Source: Fictibacillus sp. FJAT-27399 (GTDB lineage: Bacteria; Bacillota; Bacilli; Bacillales; Fictibacillaceae). Taken from it: a stretch of DNA of 45,302 bases. The stretch is from contig NZ_LMVC01000002.1 of assembly GCF_001510655.1 (NCBI RefSeq), forward strand, positions 1,417,991 through 1,463,292, read 5' to 3'. Below are positions 16,347-25,003 of the stretch, one piece after another; position 1 is the first letter of the stretch; each line of letters opens with the position of its first letter. The position numbers were made by a program, and so were the translations under genes. The notes under the pieces were generated by a model, which saw only the letters and a program-made list of their open reading frames with translations, did no database searches and was not told the DNA's origin.

Positions 16347-16369
16347 TATTACCAAGGAGGCAGTATTCA

Positions 16370-17593
16370 ATGACCCCACTTACAAACGAACAATTGCTGG
16401 AGCTGGAGAGTAAACATTCTTTTTTATTTTTCTGGAATGAAACGAATACCGATTGCGGCAGCCCTGGGTTTGGCTTGATCCGGGACCGTGCACCGGGAGA
16501 CCCTGATATGTGTTCCGTCGCCTCGGTCGGCTACGGGTTAACCGCTCTTGTCATCGGTGCAGAACGGGAATGGATTTCAAGAGATGCAGCTTACGAACGT
16601 GCCGATGGAACACTAAACACACTATTATTAAATGCTGAAGAGGTTAATGGCTTTTTTTATCACTTTCTCTCGATGGAAACTGGAAAAAGGGCCAGAAAAT
16701 CAGAAGTATCCATCATCGACACAGCCATTGCTCTGTGCGGCGCAATGACAGCTGGAGAATATTTCGGTGGAAAGATTAAAGAAAAAACGCAGCAGCTTTA
16801 TGAACGAGTGAACTGGGAATGGTATCGGAACCCTGAGACGAACCAGTTTTATATGGGTTATACTCCTGAACGCGGGCACTGGGGGGCCTGGGACTTGTAC
16901 GCCGAGCAGTTCATGATGTATTTTCTTGCCGCCGCCTCACCGACACACCCCGTAAATCCGGAAATGTTTTATGACTTCCACCGGCAGGTCAGCTCCTATG
17001 GGGATGGGCCCTTATTCATTTATACATGGTTGGGCTCTCTCTTTACCTTTCAGTTCTCCCATGCCTGGTTTGATTTGCAGAACAAGACCGACCAGGATGG
17101 AATCGATTGGTGGGAAAATTCGGTTAAGGCCACACTTGCTCACCGGCAATATTGCATAGATGAATCGAAAACCTTTAAAACGTATGGTCCGAACTCCTGG
17201 GGACTGACAGCTTGTGACGGCCCTGCAGGCTACAGCGGAAGATATGGGGCGCCGCCTTCTGGAAGGGACGGTGCCAATGACCTGCATCATCCTGACGGAA
17301 CCGTCCCTCCAGCAGGCGCCATCGGATCCATTGTCTTTACCCCCCAAGAGAGCATGGAAGCGATGCAGCACTATTACAACAACGTTCCAGAGCTTTGGGG
17401 AGAATACGGTTTTATCGATGCTTATAACCTCGATGTTACCCCCGCCTGGTTTGGCACAAATGTCATCGGCATCGACAAGGGCATCTCTTTATTAATGATT
17501 GAAAACTACCGGAGCGGACTCGTCTGGAAATGGTTTATGAAAAATGAATATGCCCAAAAGGGACTGCAGCTTACCGGCTTTAAGATCAGCTGA
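16370..17593 (+). CDS. Glycoamylase-domain (GH144-type) glycoside hydrolase, intracellular
   Basis: 407-residue (alpha/alpha)6-barrel glycosidase. The C-terminal pattern LWGEYGFIDAYN, then NVIGIDKGISLLMIENYRSGLVWKWFM, is the hallmark of the Glycoamylase domain (PF10091), which includes the GH144 endo-beta-1,2-glucanases. Earlier parts SFLFFWNETN, GLIRDR and SVASVGYGLTAL also fit. There is no signal peptide, so it should act on imported oligosaccharides in the cytoplasm. The ATG follows AAGGAGG. The gene converges on the transporter operon and carries the same LacI operator, so it is probably co-regulated with it. Exact linkage specificity is inferred, not shown. Confidence 0.85.
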   Translation: MTPLTNEQLLELESKHSFLFFWNETNTDCGSPGFGLIRDRAPGDPDMCSVASVGYGLTALVIGAEREWISRDAAYERADGTLNTLLLNAEEVNGFFYHFLSMETGKRARKSEVSIIDTAIALCGAMTAGEYFGGKIKEKTQQLYERVNWEWYRNPETNQFYMGYTPERGHWGAWDLYAEQFMMYFLAAASPTHPVNPEMFYDFHRQVSSYGDGPLFIYTWLGSLFTFQFSHAWFDLQNKTDQDGIDWWENSVKATLAHRQYCIDESKTFKTYGPNSWGLTACDGPAGYSGRYGAPPSGRDGANDLHHPDGTVPPAGAIGSIVFTPQESMEAMQHYYNNVPELWGEYGFIDAYNLDVTPAWFGTNVIGIDKGISLLMIENYRSGLVWKWFMKNEYAQKGLQLTGFKIS

Positions 17594-17603
17594 GCTTCCT
17601 GTG

Positions 17604-17746
17604 AATCGGCATGTATTTGGCTGGGATCGGCATGTATTTGCGTGAGATCCGCATGTATTTTACCTAGATCGGATGTATTCTGAGAATCGCGCGTATTTTC
17701 CTCCAACCGGCGCGTAAATCCCTGCAACCCGCGCGTAACTACTCAC
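17604..17746. repeat. Degenerate tandem repeat of 21-bp units between convergent genes
   Basis: Seven head-to-tail units of 18-21 bases with consensus GATCGGCATGTATTTNCCTG. They start at 17604, 17625, 17646, 17667, 17685, 17705 and 17726. The first three keep CATGTATTT; the last three read CGCGTA. The 18-base fourth unit is a partial. Translated on the minus strand the best units give IHADxxQ heptads, but this frame looks non-coding. Confidence 0.8.
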
Positions 17747-17767
17747 CGCCGCTAAAAACGTCCAAAT

Positions 17768-17817
17768 AAAGCAGGCTTCCACCGTCACGAACCGTGACTG
17801 GCAGGAGCCTGCTTTTT
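17768..17817. terminator. Bidirectional terminator between GH144-type gene and permease operon
   Basis: Outer stem AAAGCAGGCT with AGCCTGCTTT (17768-17777 and 17806-17815) and an inner GTCACG/CGTGAC helix, with A and T runs on both sides. It serves the converging plus and minus transcripts. Confidence 0.8.
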
Positions 17818-17819
17818 CG

Positions 17820-18818
17820 TTATTCTCCAGAGATCCCCGTTTTGTCTGTGACCTCGACAAACCACCTTTGAGCAAAGAAGTACAGTATGAGCAGCGGTAA
17901 AATAACAAGCATGGTACCCGCAAGTTTGATGGATTCGTTAATGTCTGTTTTTGCAGACGCTGCCTGGCTGCCGCCGAACATGCTTTTAAACGCATCATTA
18001 AACTCCTGCAGTTTTAATGGCAGTGTGGACATGGCATCGCCTAGATAGAGAGAGGCCATATACGTTTCATTCCAATGCCAAACGAAAGAAAAGAGAAACA
18101 CAACAACCATAGCTGGCACTGAGATTGGAAGCACAATTCTAAAGAAGATTGAAATTCTTCCCGCTCCATCAATTTGCGCCGCCTCTTCTAATGCAACTGG
18201 AATCGACTTAAAGAATTGGGTATAGATCAGAATAAACAATGTACTCTTGATTCCCATCGCAAATACGGCAGGAACAATAAACGGCAGGGATGAACCCGTC
18301 ATTCCGTAGTTTTCAAATAATAGATAAAGAGGGATCATCACGACTTGCGCCGGAATGATAAAGGTAATAATCATCAGGGCAAACAGCACCGGTTTTCCTG
18401 GAAAGTTGAACTTTGCGAACCCGTACCCTACCAACGCACAGGAAATAGTTTGAGCCACAGCCGGTATCGCGGAATTTAACAGTGTCGTGCTCAACGTTTT
18501 TGGAAAATCAAGCACTTGCCAGGCTTGCACGTAATTTTCGATCGTAAACTCCCTCGGTATCCACATAACGGTCGGATCGAGCAGGTCATCCATGCTCTTA
18601 AAACTTTGTGAAACAATGAAGAGAATCGGATACAGATAGACGAAACCAATGCAGATTAATAGGTAATACGTAAAAAATTTAAAGACCAGGCCGTCGTTGC
18701 CCTGCTTGCCAAGCAGAAAACGTCTCGCACGGGTAAGCGGCAGCTTTTGGGCAAACTGGCTTTTTGTAAAAACAGAAACGGATGGAGTTACTTTTTCATG
18801 TTCTAAAATCGTCTTCAT
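17820..18818 (-). CDS. Carbohydrate ABC transporter permease, MalG type (second pair)
   Basis: 332-residue inner-membrane subunit of a CUT1-type importer, with six helices. The ATPase-docking EAA loop reads EEAAQIDGAGRISIFFRIVLP. The true start is ATG 18818, preceded by AAAGGAGGACAGCTTC; it overlaps the stop of the MalF-type gene as ATGA, so the two are coupled. The longer open frame to 18944 is not used. A 45-residue polar N-terminal tail precedes the first helix, and the last 35 residues contain an insertion (GGSQAASAKTDINE) before the final helix. No ATPase gene is nearby; a shared MsmX-type ATPase elsewhere is likely. Confidence 0.9.
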   Translation of the reverse strand: MKTILEHEKVTPSVSVFTKSQFAQKLPLTRARRFLLGKQGNDGLVFKFFTYYLLICIGFVYLYPILFIVSQSFKSMDDLLDPTVMWIPREFTIENYVQAWQVLDFPKTLSTTLLNSAIPAVAQTISCALVGYGFAKFNFPGKPVLFALMIITFIIPAQVVMIPLYLLFENYGMTGSSLPFIVPAVFAMGIKSTLFILIYTQFFKSIPVALEEAAQIDGAGRISIFFRIVLPISVPAMVVVFLFSFVWHWNETYMASLYLGDAMSTLPLKLQEFNDAFKSMFGGSQAASAKTDINESIKLAGTMLVILPLLILYFFAQRWFVEVTDKTGISGE

Positions 18819-19717
18819 GAAGCTGTCCTCCTTTTCATGCGGGGTTTTCGATAGCCCAGCTTTCGCTCCTTCTTTCCTTCCTTGTTCCTGAAAAAGAAAA
18901 AGATGATCAGGAGAATGACGAGAATCAAAGCCTGGTAGATCCATGAGAGAGCCGTCGCGTAACCAAAGCCTGTTTCAATCTTGAACATGTTTTCTTTAAT
19001 CGAATTGATTACATTGTTCACGGAGTTCGTGAACAGATCAACCGTGGTATAAATAAGATTTACAAGAATGAAAGGCTTTAAGCCAGGCAATGTGATCTTC
19101 CAGAACGTTTCCCATGGGGAAGCACCATCTATTGCTGCCGCCTCATAGATACTCCGGTTAATCTTTTGCAGTCCGGCAAGAAAAATCAAAATCTGAACTC
19201 CGGAAAACCACAAAATGAGAATAAATTTCTGAATCACCTCAATGATTGGATCGGCAAGACCGGGACCCATTGAATCTTTAATCATACTGACAATCCCGTA
19301 CTGTTCAACCATCGGTATGGTGCCAGCTCCTTGAGCGAAAAGTTCATTGATAACTGCGCCGCTAGAGATCACCACCGGCAGGAAGAACACTGCACGGAAC
19401 ATCCCCTTCATCTTAATCGGCTGGTTGATGAGCAGTGCGACAATCAATGAGAATATAACAACGATCGGTATCATGATCACCACAGTTTTTGTAAAATTAA
19501 ACACTTCGTCCATAAAATACGGATCTTTAAAAAACGCGTATTGATAGTTATCGAGTTTAATAAATTGCGATTTAATGCCTTCGGGTGTAATAAACACCTT
19601 CTCGAAGCTCATTTTCAGTGATGAATAGATCGGATAGGCCATAAAGAACAAGAAGCCGATCAGCCATGGCGAGATAAACAGCAACCCTGTCAAAGTGTCC
19701 TTTCGTCTGTTGGTCAT
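18815..19717 (-). CDS. Carbohydrate ABC transporter permease, MalF type (second pair)
   Basis: 300 residues with six membrane helices; the start TGLLFISPWLIGFLFFMAYPIYSSLKMSF is typical of MalF/UgpA-type subunits. The EAA loop is YEAAAIDGASPWETFWKITLP. The ATG follows GGGGGATAAGC and overlaps the stop of the DUF5696-like gene (ATGA). It forms a heterodimer with the MalG-type protein encoded next. The binding protein that serves this pair is not adjacent; the lipoprotein gene at the head of the operon is the likeliest candidate. Confidence 0.9.
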   Translation of the reverse strand: MTNRRKDTLTGLLFISPWLIGFLFFMAYPIYSSLKMSFEKVFITPEGIKSQFIKLDNYQYAFFKDPYFMDEVFNFTKTVVIMIPIVVIFSLIVALLINQPIKMKGMFRAVFFLPVVISSGAVINELFAQGAGTIPMVEQYGIVSMIKDSMGPGLADPIIEVIQKFILILWFSGVQILIFLAGLQKINRSIYEAAAIDGASPWETFWKITLPGLKPFILVNLIYTTVDLFTNSVNNVINSIKENMFKIETGFGYATALSWIYQALILVILLIIFFFFRNKEGKKERKLGYRKPRMKRRTAS

Positions 19718-22041
19718 TGCTTATCCCCCTTTTTCAAAACCAGAAAGTCTCTTGCACCGATCTTATGCCCGTTTACTTCTGCAGCTTTTGATTCGTAGTT
19801 TACCAGGATCACCGCTCCGTTAGAATACGTCACTTCAACGAGTCCCGGCTGAACGACTTTTCTCTGATCAATTGTTTCACCGGATACTTCGCTTAGCGGA
19901 GCTTTAACTCTTTCGTAAATACGCTTTGCGTCCTTCAGCCAGTCCTTATAGTAAGAGGCTGCTAGATTTTTTGATGGACCGCCGCTTAAAAGATGGGACG
20001 GCTGTTTCGTAAAATAAAAGGAAGGAAATGCACCAGTCTCCACCATTTTAAGAACCGTTTCATCCTCGTCCGCTGCAAAGTTCAGCGGGGTACTGTAGTA
20101 ATCCATATAACCGTGCAGCACCATCTGAACAAAAGGAACCGTATCCGTTGCATACATGTATTGAGAAGAACTCATTTCAATATTGTAGATTTTCGATGCG
20201 TGTTTTAAGAGAAATGCGTTTGGATTATACAGCGCAAGTTTTCCAAGTCTTTCATGAAGCTGATCAGCCAGTTTCATATAATCCGTTGCCGCTGACTGCC
20301 TGTCTGTCGGATGTTTCTTATGATAATCAGAAAACAGCAGAGAACTTGTATTCTCAAGTGCTGCGCCTGCAGATGGAATACCTTTTAAGTTTGCTGCATC
20401 CTCCTCTGCTAAAGTGACGGCTTTCCCAGGTGTGATGTAATATCGTTCAAGATCTGTCTTTTCCTTCTCGAAGGGATCTGAGCCTACTTTTTGAATCAAT
20501 ACCTGGTTGGTGATCTTGCGTGCCCCTTCCGTTTTCTCATCAAAGTTATCTGCCCCATCATATCCGTACGTATAATCGAGCTGCAGAGACAGTGACGAAC
20601 CTTGATTCTTCAGGACTTTTGCCAGACGTTTTAAACCTTCTGGACCGCCAAGCTGATCAGCTGCCGGAAATTTCTGAGGATTGCTGCCGGTCAGCCCGCC
20701 ATCTCCCCAGCCGCGCAGAAGAATATCGAGGTTGTCCAATCCATAGTCATTTAGTTTCTGCGTGATTTGTTTTACATCCTTAAACGATGTCATTTCCACA
20801 TATTTTTTTCTGAAAAGCCCTTTTTCCATTTCACCGCCAAGGAATTCAACGTGGGCTGGCACGTCTTTCCTGGAGACTTTCTGCTTTTTCAGTATGCCTT
20901 TTTGTTCAAGGTAGCTTCGGTAGGATTTGGCCATCCCGGTATACGATGCACCTTCACCTTCCAAGAAGTTATACCTGACCTGCATGTCGTTAAGAATGCG
21001 GGACTTCTGGTACGTATTATATCCGCCCATATTTTTGCTCGTCGGCTGGAAATAGGCATTGCGAACGATAAACCGGGGGGCAATCCAGTTGAAATTCGTA
21101 TTGAGCCCGGATGGATAAGCAACGATTTCCGAATTGTACTGGCCCTTTTCCACGATGCCAAGAAATCCATTCTGTCCTTCGCCATGAACGGCGCCAAAGA
21201 CCGGCATCGTCACAGGAACATTACGGATATCCGCTAGCCCAGGCGGGTTTACAGAATAATCCTGGCCATAAATCCTTCCGACAAATGGCTCATCGTATGA
21301 GACGGAAGGCTTCTGATAGCGGATCAATGCTCCGCTGCCGTCAGGAATCATCATATATCCCGGGAGATCATCGAGTCTTGTACTTCCGAAAAACGGATAA
21401 ACATAAAGGTTAGCGATCTTGCTATCTTTTTCTTTCCATTCGTTTTGAGGTATCTTGAGGACGAGCTGGCTGCCCTCTACTTTGACTTGGATGAGAAATG
21501 ATGTTTTCATTTGATGAAGATTCACTCGAAATTGAAAGCCTTCTGGAATGGCTTTTACATCCTCAATCGCACCGCCAAGCGATGCCAGGCTTCCTCTTTC
21601 GATCCCGGCATTATCATTAAAGTATTCGACCATGATTGGAGATTGGACGAGTTTGTTCCAATCATCGTTGAGGGATTCTTTTGCCAGCATTTCTTTTGAA
21701 GGATACGAACTCCACACATATCCCGTTTTTTTGTTCTTCACCATGATCCCCATGGTCTTCGGCTCCGCATAAAGCTCCAAAGCAGAGGTTGAGGCTTCTT
21801 TTTTATACCCTGCTGGAATGCGGGGAGACTTTACTGTTTTTTGTTTTTGGTCAGGCTGGGTGTATCGGTTGGAACTAAGTTCTACCAATGACAGTTCTTC
21901 GTGCTTTTTCAGCAGTTGCTGCGGCGGCACATCTTTCGTTCTTGAAAAAAGCCCGGAAGCGCCCGTCACGCCGGTAGAGATCAGCAGGAGAACAGCTAGC
22001 AGTCCGCCGATCACAGCTTTTTTTACAGTAAACTTAAACAC
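19714..22041 (-). CDS. Membrane-anchored DUF5696-like protein, glycosidase-like architecture
   Basis: 775 residues, function unproven. Residues 9-28 form one membrane anchor, so the rest is extracytoplasmic. Residues about 85-385 look like a beta-sandwich (GYMMIPDGSGALIRY, MPVFGAVHGEGQNGFLGIVEKG). Residues about 395-700 look like an alpha/beta barrel with acids at likely strand ends: Asp447 in RGWGDGG, Asp489 in QLDYTYGYDG, Glu563 in ALENTSS and Asp572. A small beta domain (725-770, VTYSNGAVILVNY) closes it. This order is seen in several retaining glycosidase clans. The start is GTG at 22041 with GGAGGTG upstream; it overlaps the preceding gene by eight bases. It may cut or present a polysaccharide for the importer; that is inference. 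Confidence 0.72.
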   Translation of the reverse strand: MFKFTVKKAVIGGLLAVLLLISTGVTGASGLFSRTKDVPPQQLLKKHEELSLVELSSNRYTQPDQKQKTVKSPRIPAGYKKEASTSALELYAEPKTMGIMVKNKKTGYVWSSYPSKEMLAKESLNDDWNKLVQSPIMVEYFNDNAGIERGSLASLGGAIEDVKAIPEGFQFRVNLHQMKTSFLIQVKVEGSQLVLKIPQNEWKEKDSKIANLYVYPFFGSTRLDDLPGYMMIPDGSGALIRYQKPSVSYDEPFVGRIYGQDYSVNPPGLADIRNVPVTMPVFGAVHGEGQNGFLGIVEKGQYNSEIVAYPSGLNTNFNWIAPRFIVRNAYFQPTSKNMGGYNTYQKSRILNDMQVRYNFLEGEGASYTGMAKSYRSYLEQKGILKKQKVSRKDVPAHVEFLGGEMEKGLFRKKYVEMTSFKDVKQITQKLNDYGLDNLDILLRGWGDGGLTGSNPQKFPAADQLGGPEGLKRLAKVLKNQGSSLSLQLDYTYGYDGADNFDEKTEGARKITNQVLIQKVGSDPFEKEKTDLERYYITPGKAVTLAEEDAANLKGIPSAGAALENTSSLLFSDYHKKHPTDRQSAATDYMKLADQLHERLGKLALYNPNAFLLKHASKIYNIEMSSSQYMYATDTVPFVQMVLHGYMDYYSTPLNFAADEDETVLKMVETGAFPSFYFTKQPSHLLSGGPSKNLAASYYKDWLKDAKRIYERVKAPLSEVSGETIDQRKVVQPGLVEVTYSNGAVILVNYESKAAEVNGHKIGARDFLVLKKGDKQ

Positions 22042-24094
22042 GGGCTTTCACCTCCGAAAGTATGGCATCCACAAAATCATACAGCTGGTTGGTTAAACCG
22101 AACATCATAAATCCGATCAGCCCGAGAATCCCCATTCCCGCAAACGTCAAAAAGATATTTTTCACCGTCTGTCCGAGCTCAAACCGGTGAATTTCCTTCA
22201 CCATCAGAAACATAAGCAGAGCGGTCCAAACGATCATTCCATAGCGGGCGATGTCATACAGTACAGATTCCATCAGGGTGAGGCCGTTGGAAACAATGGA
22301 CACCGGTATGCCTAAAAAGATATACGGGCTGAACGCATAGGCTGTACCGATATAGACATCCTTAAATTTCCCTTTCCCGTCATTGATTGTGCTCACCAAA
22401 TAGTTGGCAATGATCCAGACGGTAATGGGCACACTGATTTTCCAAAACTCATTCAGCAGTTTGACCTGCTGTGGATCCTGTGAACTGAACAGGAAGTTCG
22501 TATAAAGAAGATCGATGAAATAGACAACTAATAAAGCCAAATATAAAAGAGTAGCCATAAGAACAGAACCTTTGCCTTTATGCATGAGCTCCCAGTAGCC
22601 TTCGATCGGATGTCTCATGATTCTGAAAGCCTGAAGAAACTGTGAAACATGCTTCTGCTTTCTGGCACGCAGCCAAAGCTTTCTTACTCCGGCTCCCATT
22701 CCTTTTTTTCGATATAGCAGTTTCATAGCATAATAGGCAGCAAGCATGATGATCCCTGCAATGATAAAAGAAGAAGTGTGCTCAAGCATCCATTTTCTTC
22801 TGATCTCCCAGTAAGCAGTGGAATAGCCTTCAATGTCCTTTGAAATCGAAAAACGCGCTAAAGCTTCTTCGTATTTCCCCTTTTTTAAAGCCGCCATTCC
22901 CATCCCCTGATGCGCAAGCCCAAACATGCTGTTATACTTGAGAACTTCCTTCCAATACCCTTCACTTTTTTCATAGCGTCCTTCCGAATAATAGGACATT
23001 GCTTTATGCACAAGATTGGCATAGGCGGTCGGCTGGAACACTTGAATGGCTCCGCGCTGTTTGTCGAGGACAAATACCCGGCCCTTCGAATTAACTGCAA
23101 TACCCGATGGGTTTTTCGTCAATCCGAGCCGCTGGTTCCCGCTGTCCCCGCCGCTGAAACAAAAAATCAGGTTCCCCTCTGAGTCGTACTCATAGATGTA
23201 GCCGTACTCCCCGTCCACGGTATATATGTTGCCCAGGGGGTCAACGGTAACATCAGAAAGGCTCGGACTATTCATAACTGAGGGAATAAGATTTGATCCA
23301 GAGATGTTCAGTTTCTTTATTCCGCCGGTATCCGATCCAATGGTGCTCGTGTAGATCAGTCCTTCGTCATCAATCGCCAGGTTGCTCGCTGAGGGAGGCC
23401 TTTTGCTTTCCAGTTTTTTCAGCTGTTCCTTCGTATAAAGAACGTTTTGTATTTTCCGTTTCAAGTCAAAGGATGTCTGGTTGGCACCAAAGTAACCCAG
23501 GAATTCTCCTTTCGGACTGAGCTGGGCCAAGCCCTCGACAGATCCTTCCAATACGGTATACAGGTTTCCACGCTTGTCGACGATTACTTTTTTCGGAACA
23601 AAATTGGTGTCCTTTCCAAAAAGGACGGAGTTTGGCTTTCCAAACTCATTGATCTTCTTGCCGTTCGCATCGAATTCGTATAGCTTTTGGCTTCCGTAAT
23701 CCGAAACAAACACATGGCCGTTATCCTTAACAAACACACCCGTGGGCTGTGTCAGAATCCCTTTTCCGATGCTCTTGCTGAACTGGCCATCAGGTTTCAG
23801 TACGGCAATTCTGGCATTTCCTGCATCAGCCACGTAGATGGAATCGTGCTGATCAATAAAAATATCTTCGGGCTGCGAGAAAGGCTGAAGTTTTTCTTTT
23901 CCAACGCCTTCTGTATTCCCGATGGAAGCAAGCCCGTTAATCATCCCTGTCGGAAGGTAGGCATCCTGTGTCGTGATCCACTCTCCATCCGGATTGATGG
24001 TATACGTATCATAAGGTGCAGAAGCCTGCGCTGTCTCAGGCACCAGGAGGAGGGAAATGAACAGAACCACTATGATTTTTTTTAACACGGTCAT
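22034..24094 (-). CDS. NHL beta-propeller, TPR and Yip1-domain membrane fusion
   Basis: 686 residues combining parts not usually joined. Residues 1-25 are a signal peptide. Residues about 60-355 hold repeated NHL-type units (QPEDIFIDQHDSIYVADAGNARIAVLKPDG, TQPTGVFVKDNGHVFVSDYGSQKLYEF, NPSGIAVNSKGRVFVLDKQRG), forming an extracytoplasmic propeller. Residues 360-420 are two TPR-like helix pairs (YSEGRYEKSEGYWKEVL, KKGKYEEALARF). One helix at 441-460 crosses the membrane, and residues about 490-680 form a five-helix Yip1-like domain. ATG 24094 has its GGAGG only two bases away; the in-frame GTG at 24088 has better spacing and may be the real start. Its place between permease genes suggests a transporter accessory or sensor. 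Confidence 0.78.
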   Translation of the reverse strand: MTVLKKIIVVLFISLLLVPETAQASAPYDTYTINPDGEWITTQDAYLPTGMINGLASIGNTEGVGKEKLQPFSQPEDIFIDQHDSIYVADAGNARIAVLKPDGQFSKSIGKGILTQPTGVFVKDNGHVFVSDYGSQKLYEFDANGKKINEFGKPNSVLFGKDTNFVPKKVIVDKRGNLYTVLEGSVEGLAQLSPKGEFLGYFGANQTSFDLKRKIQNVLYTKEQLKKLESKRPPSASNLAIDDEGLIYTSTIGSDTGGIKKLNISGSNLIPSVMNSPSLSDVTVDPLGNIYTVDGEYGYIYEYDSEGNLIFCFSGGDSGNQRLGLTKNPSGIAVNSKGRVFVLDKQRGAIQVFQPTAYANLVHKAMSYYSEGRYEKSEGYWKEVLKYNSMFGLAHQGMGMAALKKGKYEEALARFSISKDIEGYSTAYWEIRRKWMLEHTSSFIIAGIIMLAAYYAMKLLYRKKGMGAGVRKLWLRARKQKHVSQFLQAFRIMRHPIEGYWELMHKGKGSVLMATLLYLALLVVYFIDLLYTNFLFSSQDPQQVKLLNEFWKISVPITVWIIANYLVSTINDGKGKFKDVYIGTAYAFSPYIFLGIPVSIVSNGLTLMESVLYDIARYGMIVWTALLMFLMVKEIHRFELGQTVKNIFLTFAGMGILGLIGFMMFGLTNQLYDFVDAILSEVKARV

Positions 24095-24101
24095 TTCCTC
24101 C

Positions 24102-24974
24102 CTACTTCAGACCCGAATGGGCCATCGTATTAATTACCTTGCTCTGCATGAATATAAAGATGACCAGATTAGGAATAAACATAATCAACCCCGCTGCAGC
24201 AGCCATCCCCTGCCCCGCAACATTGTTTTCTAATTTTGAAGTCAAGGTATTCATATAAAATGCAAAGGTCTTTAAGCTTTCATCGTTCATAAAGATGACT
24301 GATGTTTCAATGTTATTCCAGGCCAGCTGAAAAGCGAGAATCGCAACCGTCGCTAAAGCCGGCATAATCATCGGAAATATGATTTTTCGGAACAAAACAA
24401 AGTCATTTGCCCCGTCGATGGAAGCTGCGTCAATCAGCGAGTCAGGGATTTGGTCCACGAACTGCTTGACGAGAAAGACACTGACAGGCAAGGCGAGAAG
24501 CGGGAGAATATGTCCGAGAAACGTATCAGTCAGGCCCAGCTTTTCGATGATAAAATACCTGGGAATCATAACAGCAGCCGGCACAAACATCATCGCGATG
24601 ATGTTGGCTTCAAAAATGATTTTCTTCAGCATAAAGTTCTTCTTGGACAGCGCAAAACCCGCCATCGCGCTTACAAGACAGGTTAACAGCACAACCGATC
24701 CCGTTATAATGACACTGTTAAACAAGTACCTCGTAATCGGAACCAGCGTATTGGAAGTTTGCGACAAGAGGTCGGCAAAGTTCTCCATCGTAGGTTTATG
24801 CACAAAAAAACGCGGCGGGTATAAAAAGAGTTCATCCATCGGCTTCAGCGCCTGTGAAAACATAAAGAAGATAGGCAGAATCATGAACGTGCTCAACGCC
24901 AGTAAAATGAGGTAAAATTTCCATTGGCTGATATGAAACTTATCAGGATTAATCTTTGTTGATTTAAATGACAT
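24102..24974 (-). CDS. Carbohydrate ABC transporter permease, MalG type (first pair)
   Basis: 290 residues, six helices. The EAA-type loop reads IDAASIDGANDFVLFRKIIFPMIMP. I chose ATG 24974 because AAGGAG precedes it at nine bases; the longer frame to 24992 lacks such a site. It lies 7-8 bases before the NHL-Yip1 gene and 29 bases after the MalF-type gene, in one operon. It pairs with the permease at 25004-26014. Confidence 0.9.
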   Translation of the reverse strand: MSFKSTKINPDKFHISQWKFYLILLALSTFMILPIFFMFSQALKPMDELFLYPPRFFVHKPTMENFADLLSQTSNTLVPITRYLFNSVIITGSVVLLTCLVSAMAGFALSKKNFMLKKIIFEANIIAMMFVPAAVMIPRYFIIEKLGLTDTFLGHILPLLALPVSVFLVKQFVDQIPDSLIDAASIDGANDFVLFRKIIFPMIMPALATVAILAFQLAWNNIETSVIFMNDESLKTFAFYMNTLTSKLENNVAGQGMAAAAGLIMFIPNLVIFIFMQSKVINTMAHSGLK

Positions 24975-25003
24975 GCAGTTCAGCTCCTTCATGAGGAAGT
25001 AGG

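Noticed and set aside
17506-17727. Minus-strand frame with repeated IHADxxQ heptads
   Set aside because: It overlaps the end of the GH144-type gene on the other strand, lacks a ribosome site and is produced by translating the tandem DNA repeat.
17604-17746. Short direct repeats that could suggest a CRISPR array
   Set aside because: The units are contiguous and degenerate, with no unique spacers, and no cas genes are nearby. It is a tandem repeat.
24379-24915. A 178-codon plus-strand open frame opposite the MalG-type permease
   Set aside because: Shadow of the permease gene; composition is basic and Ser/Lys-rich without domains.
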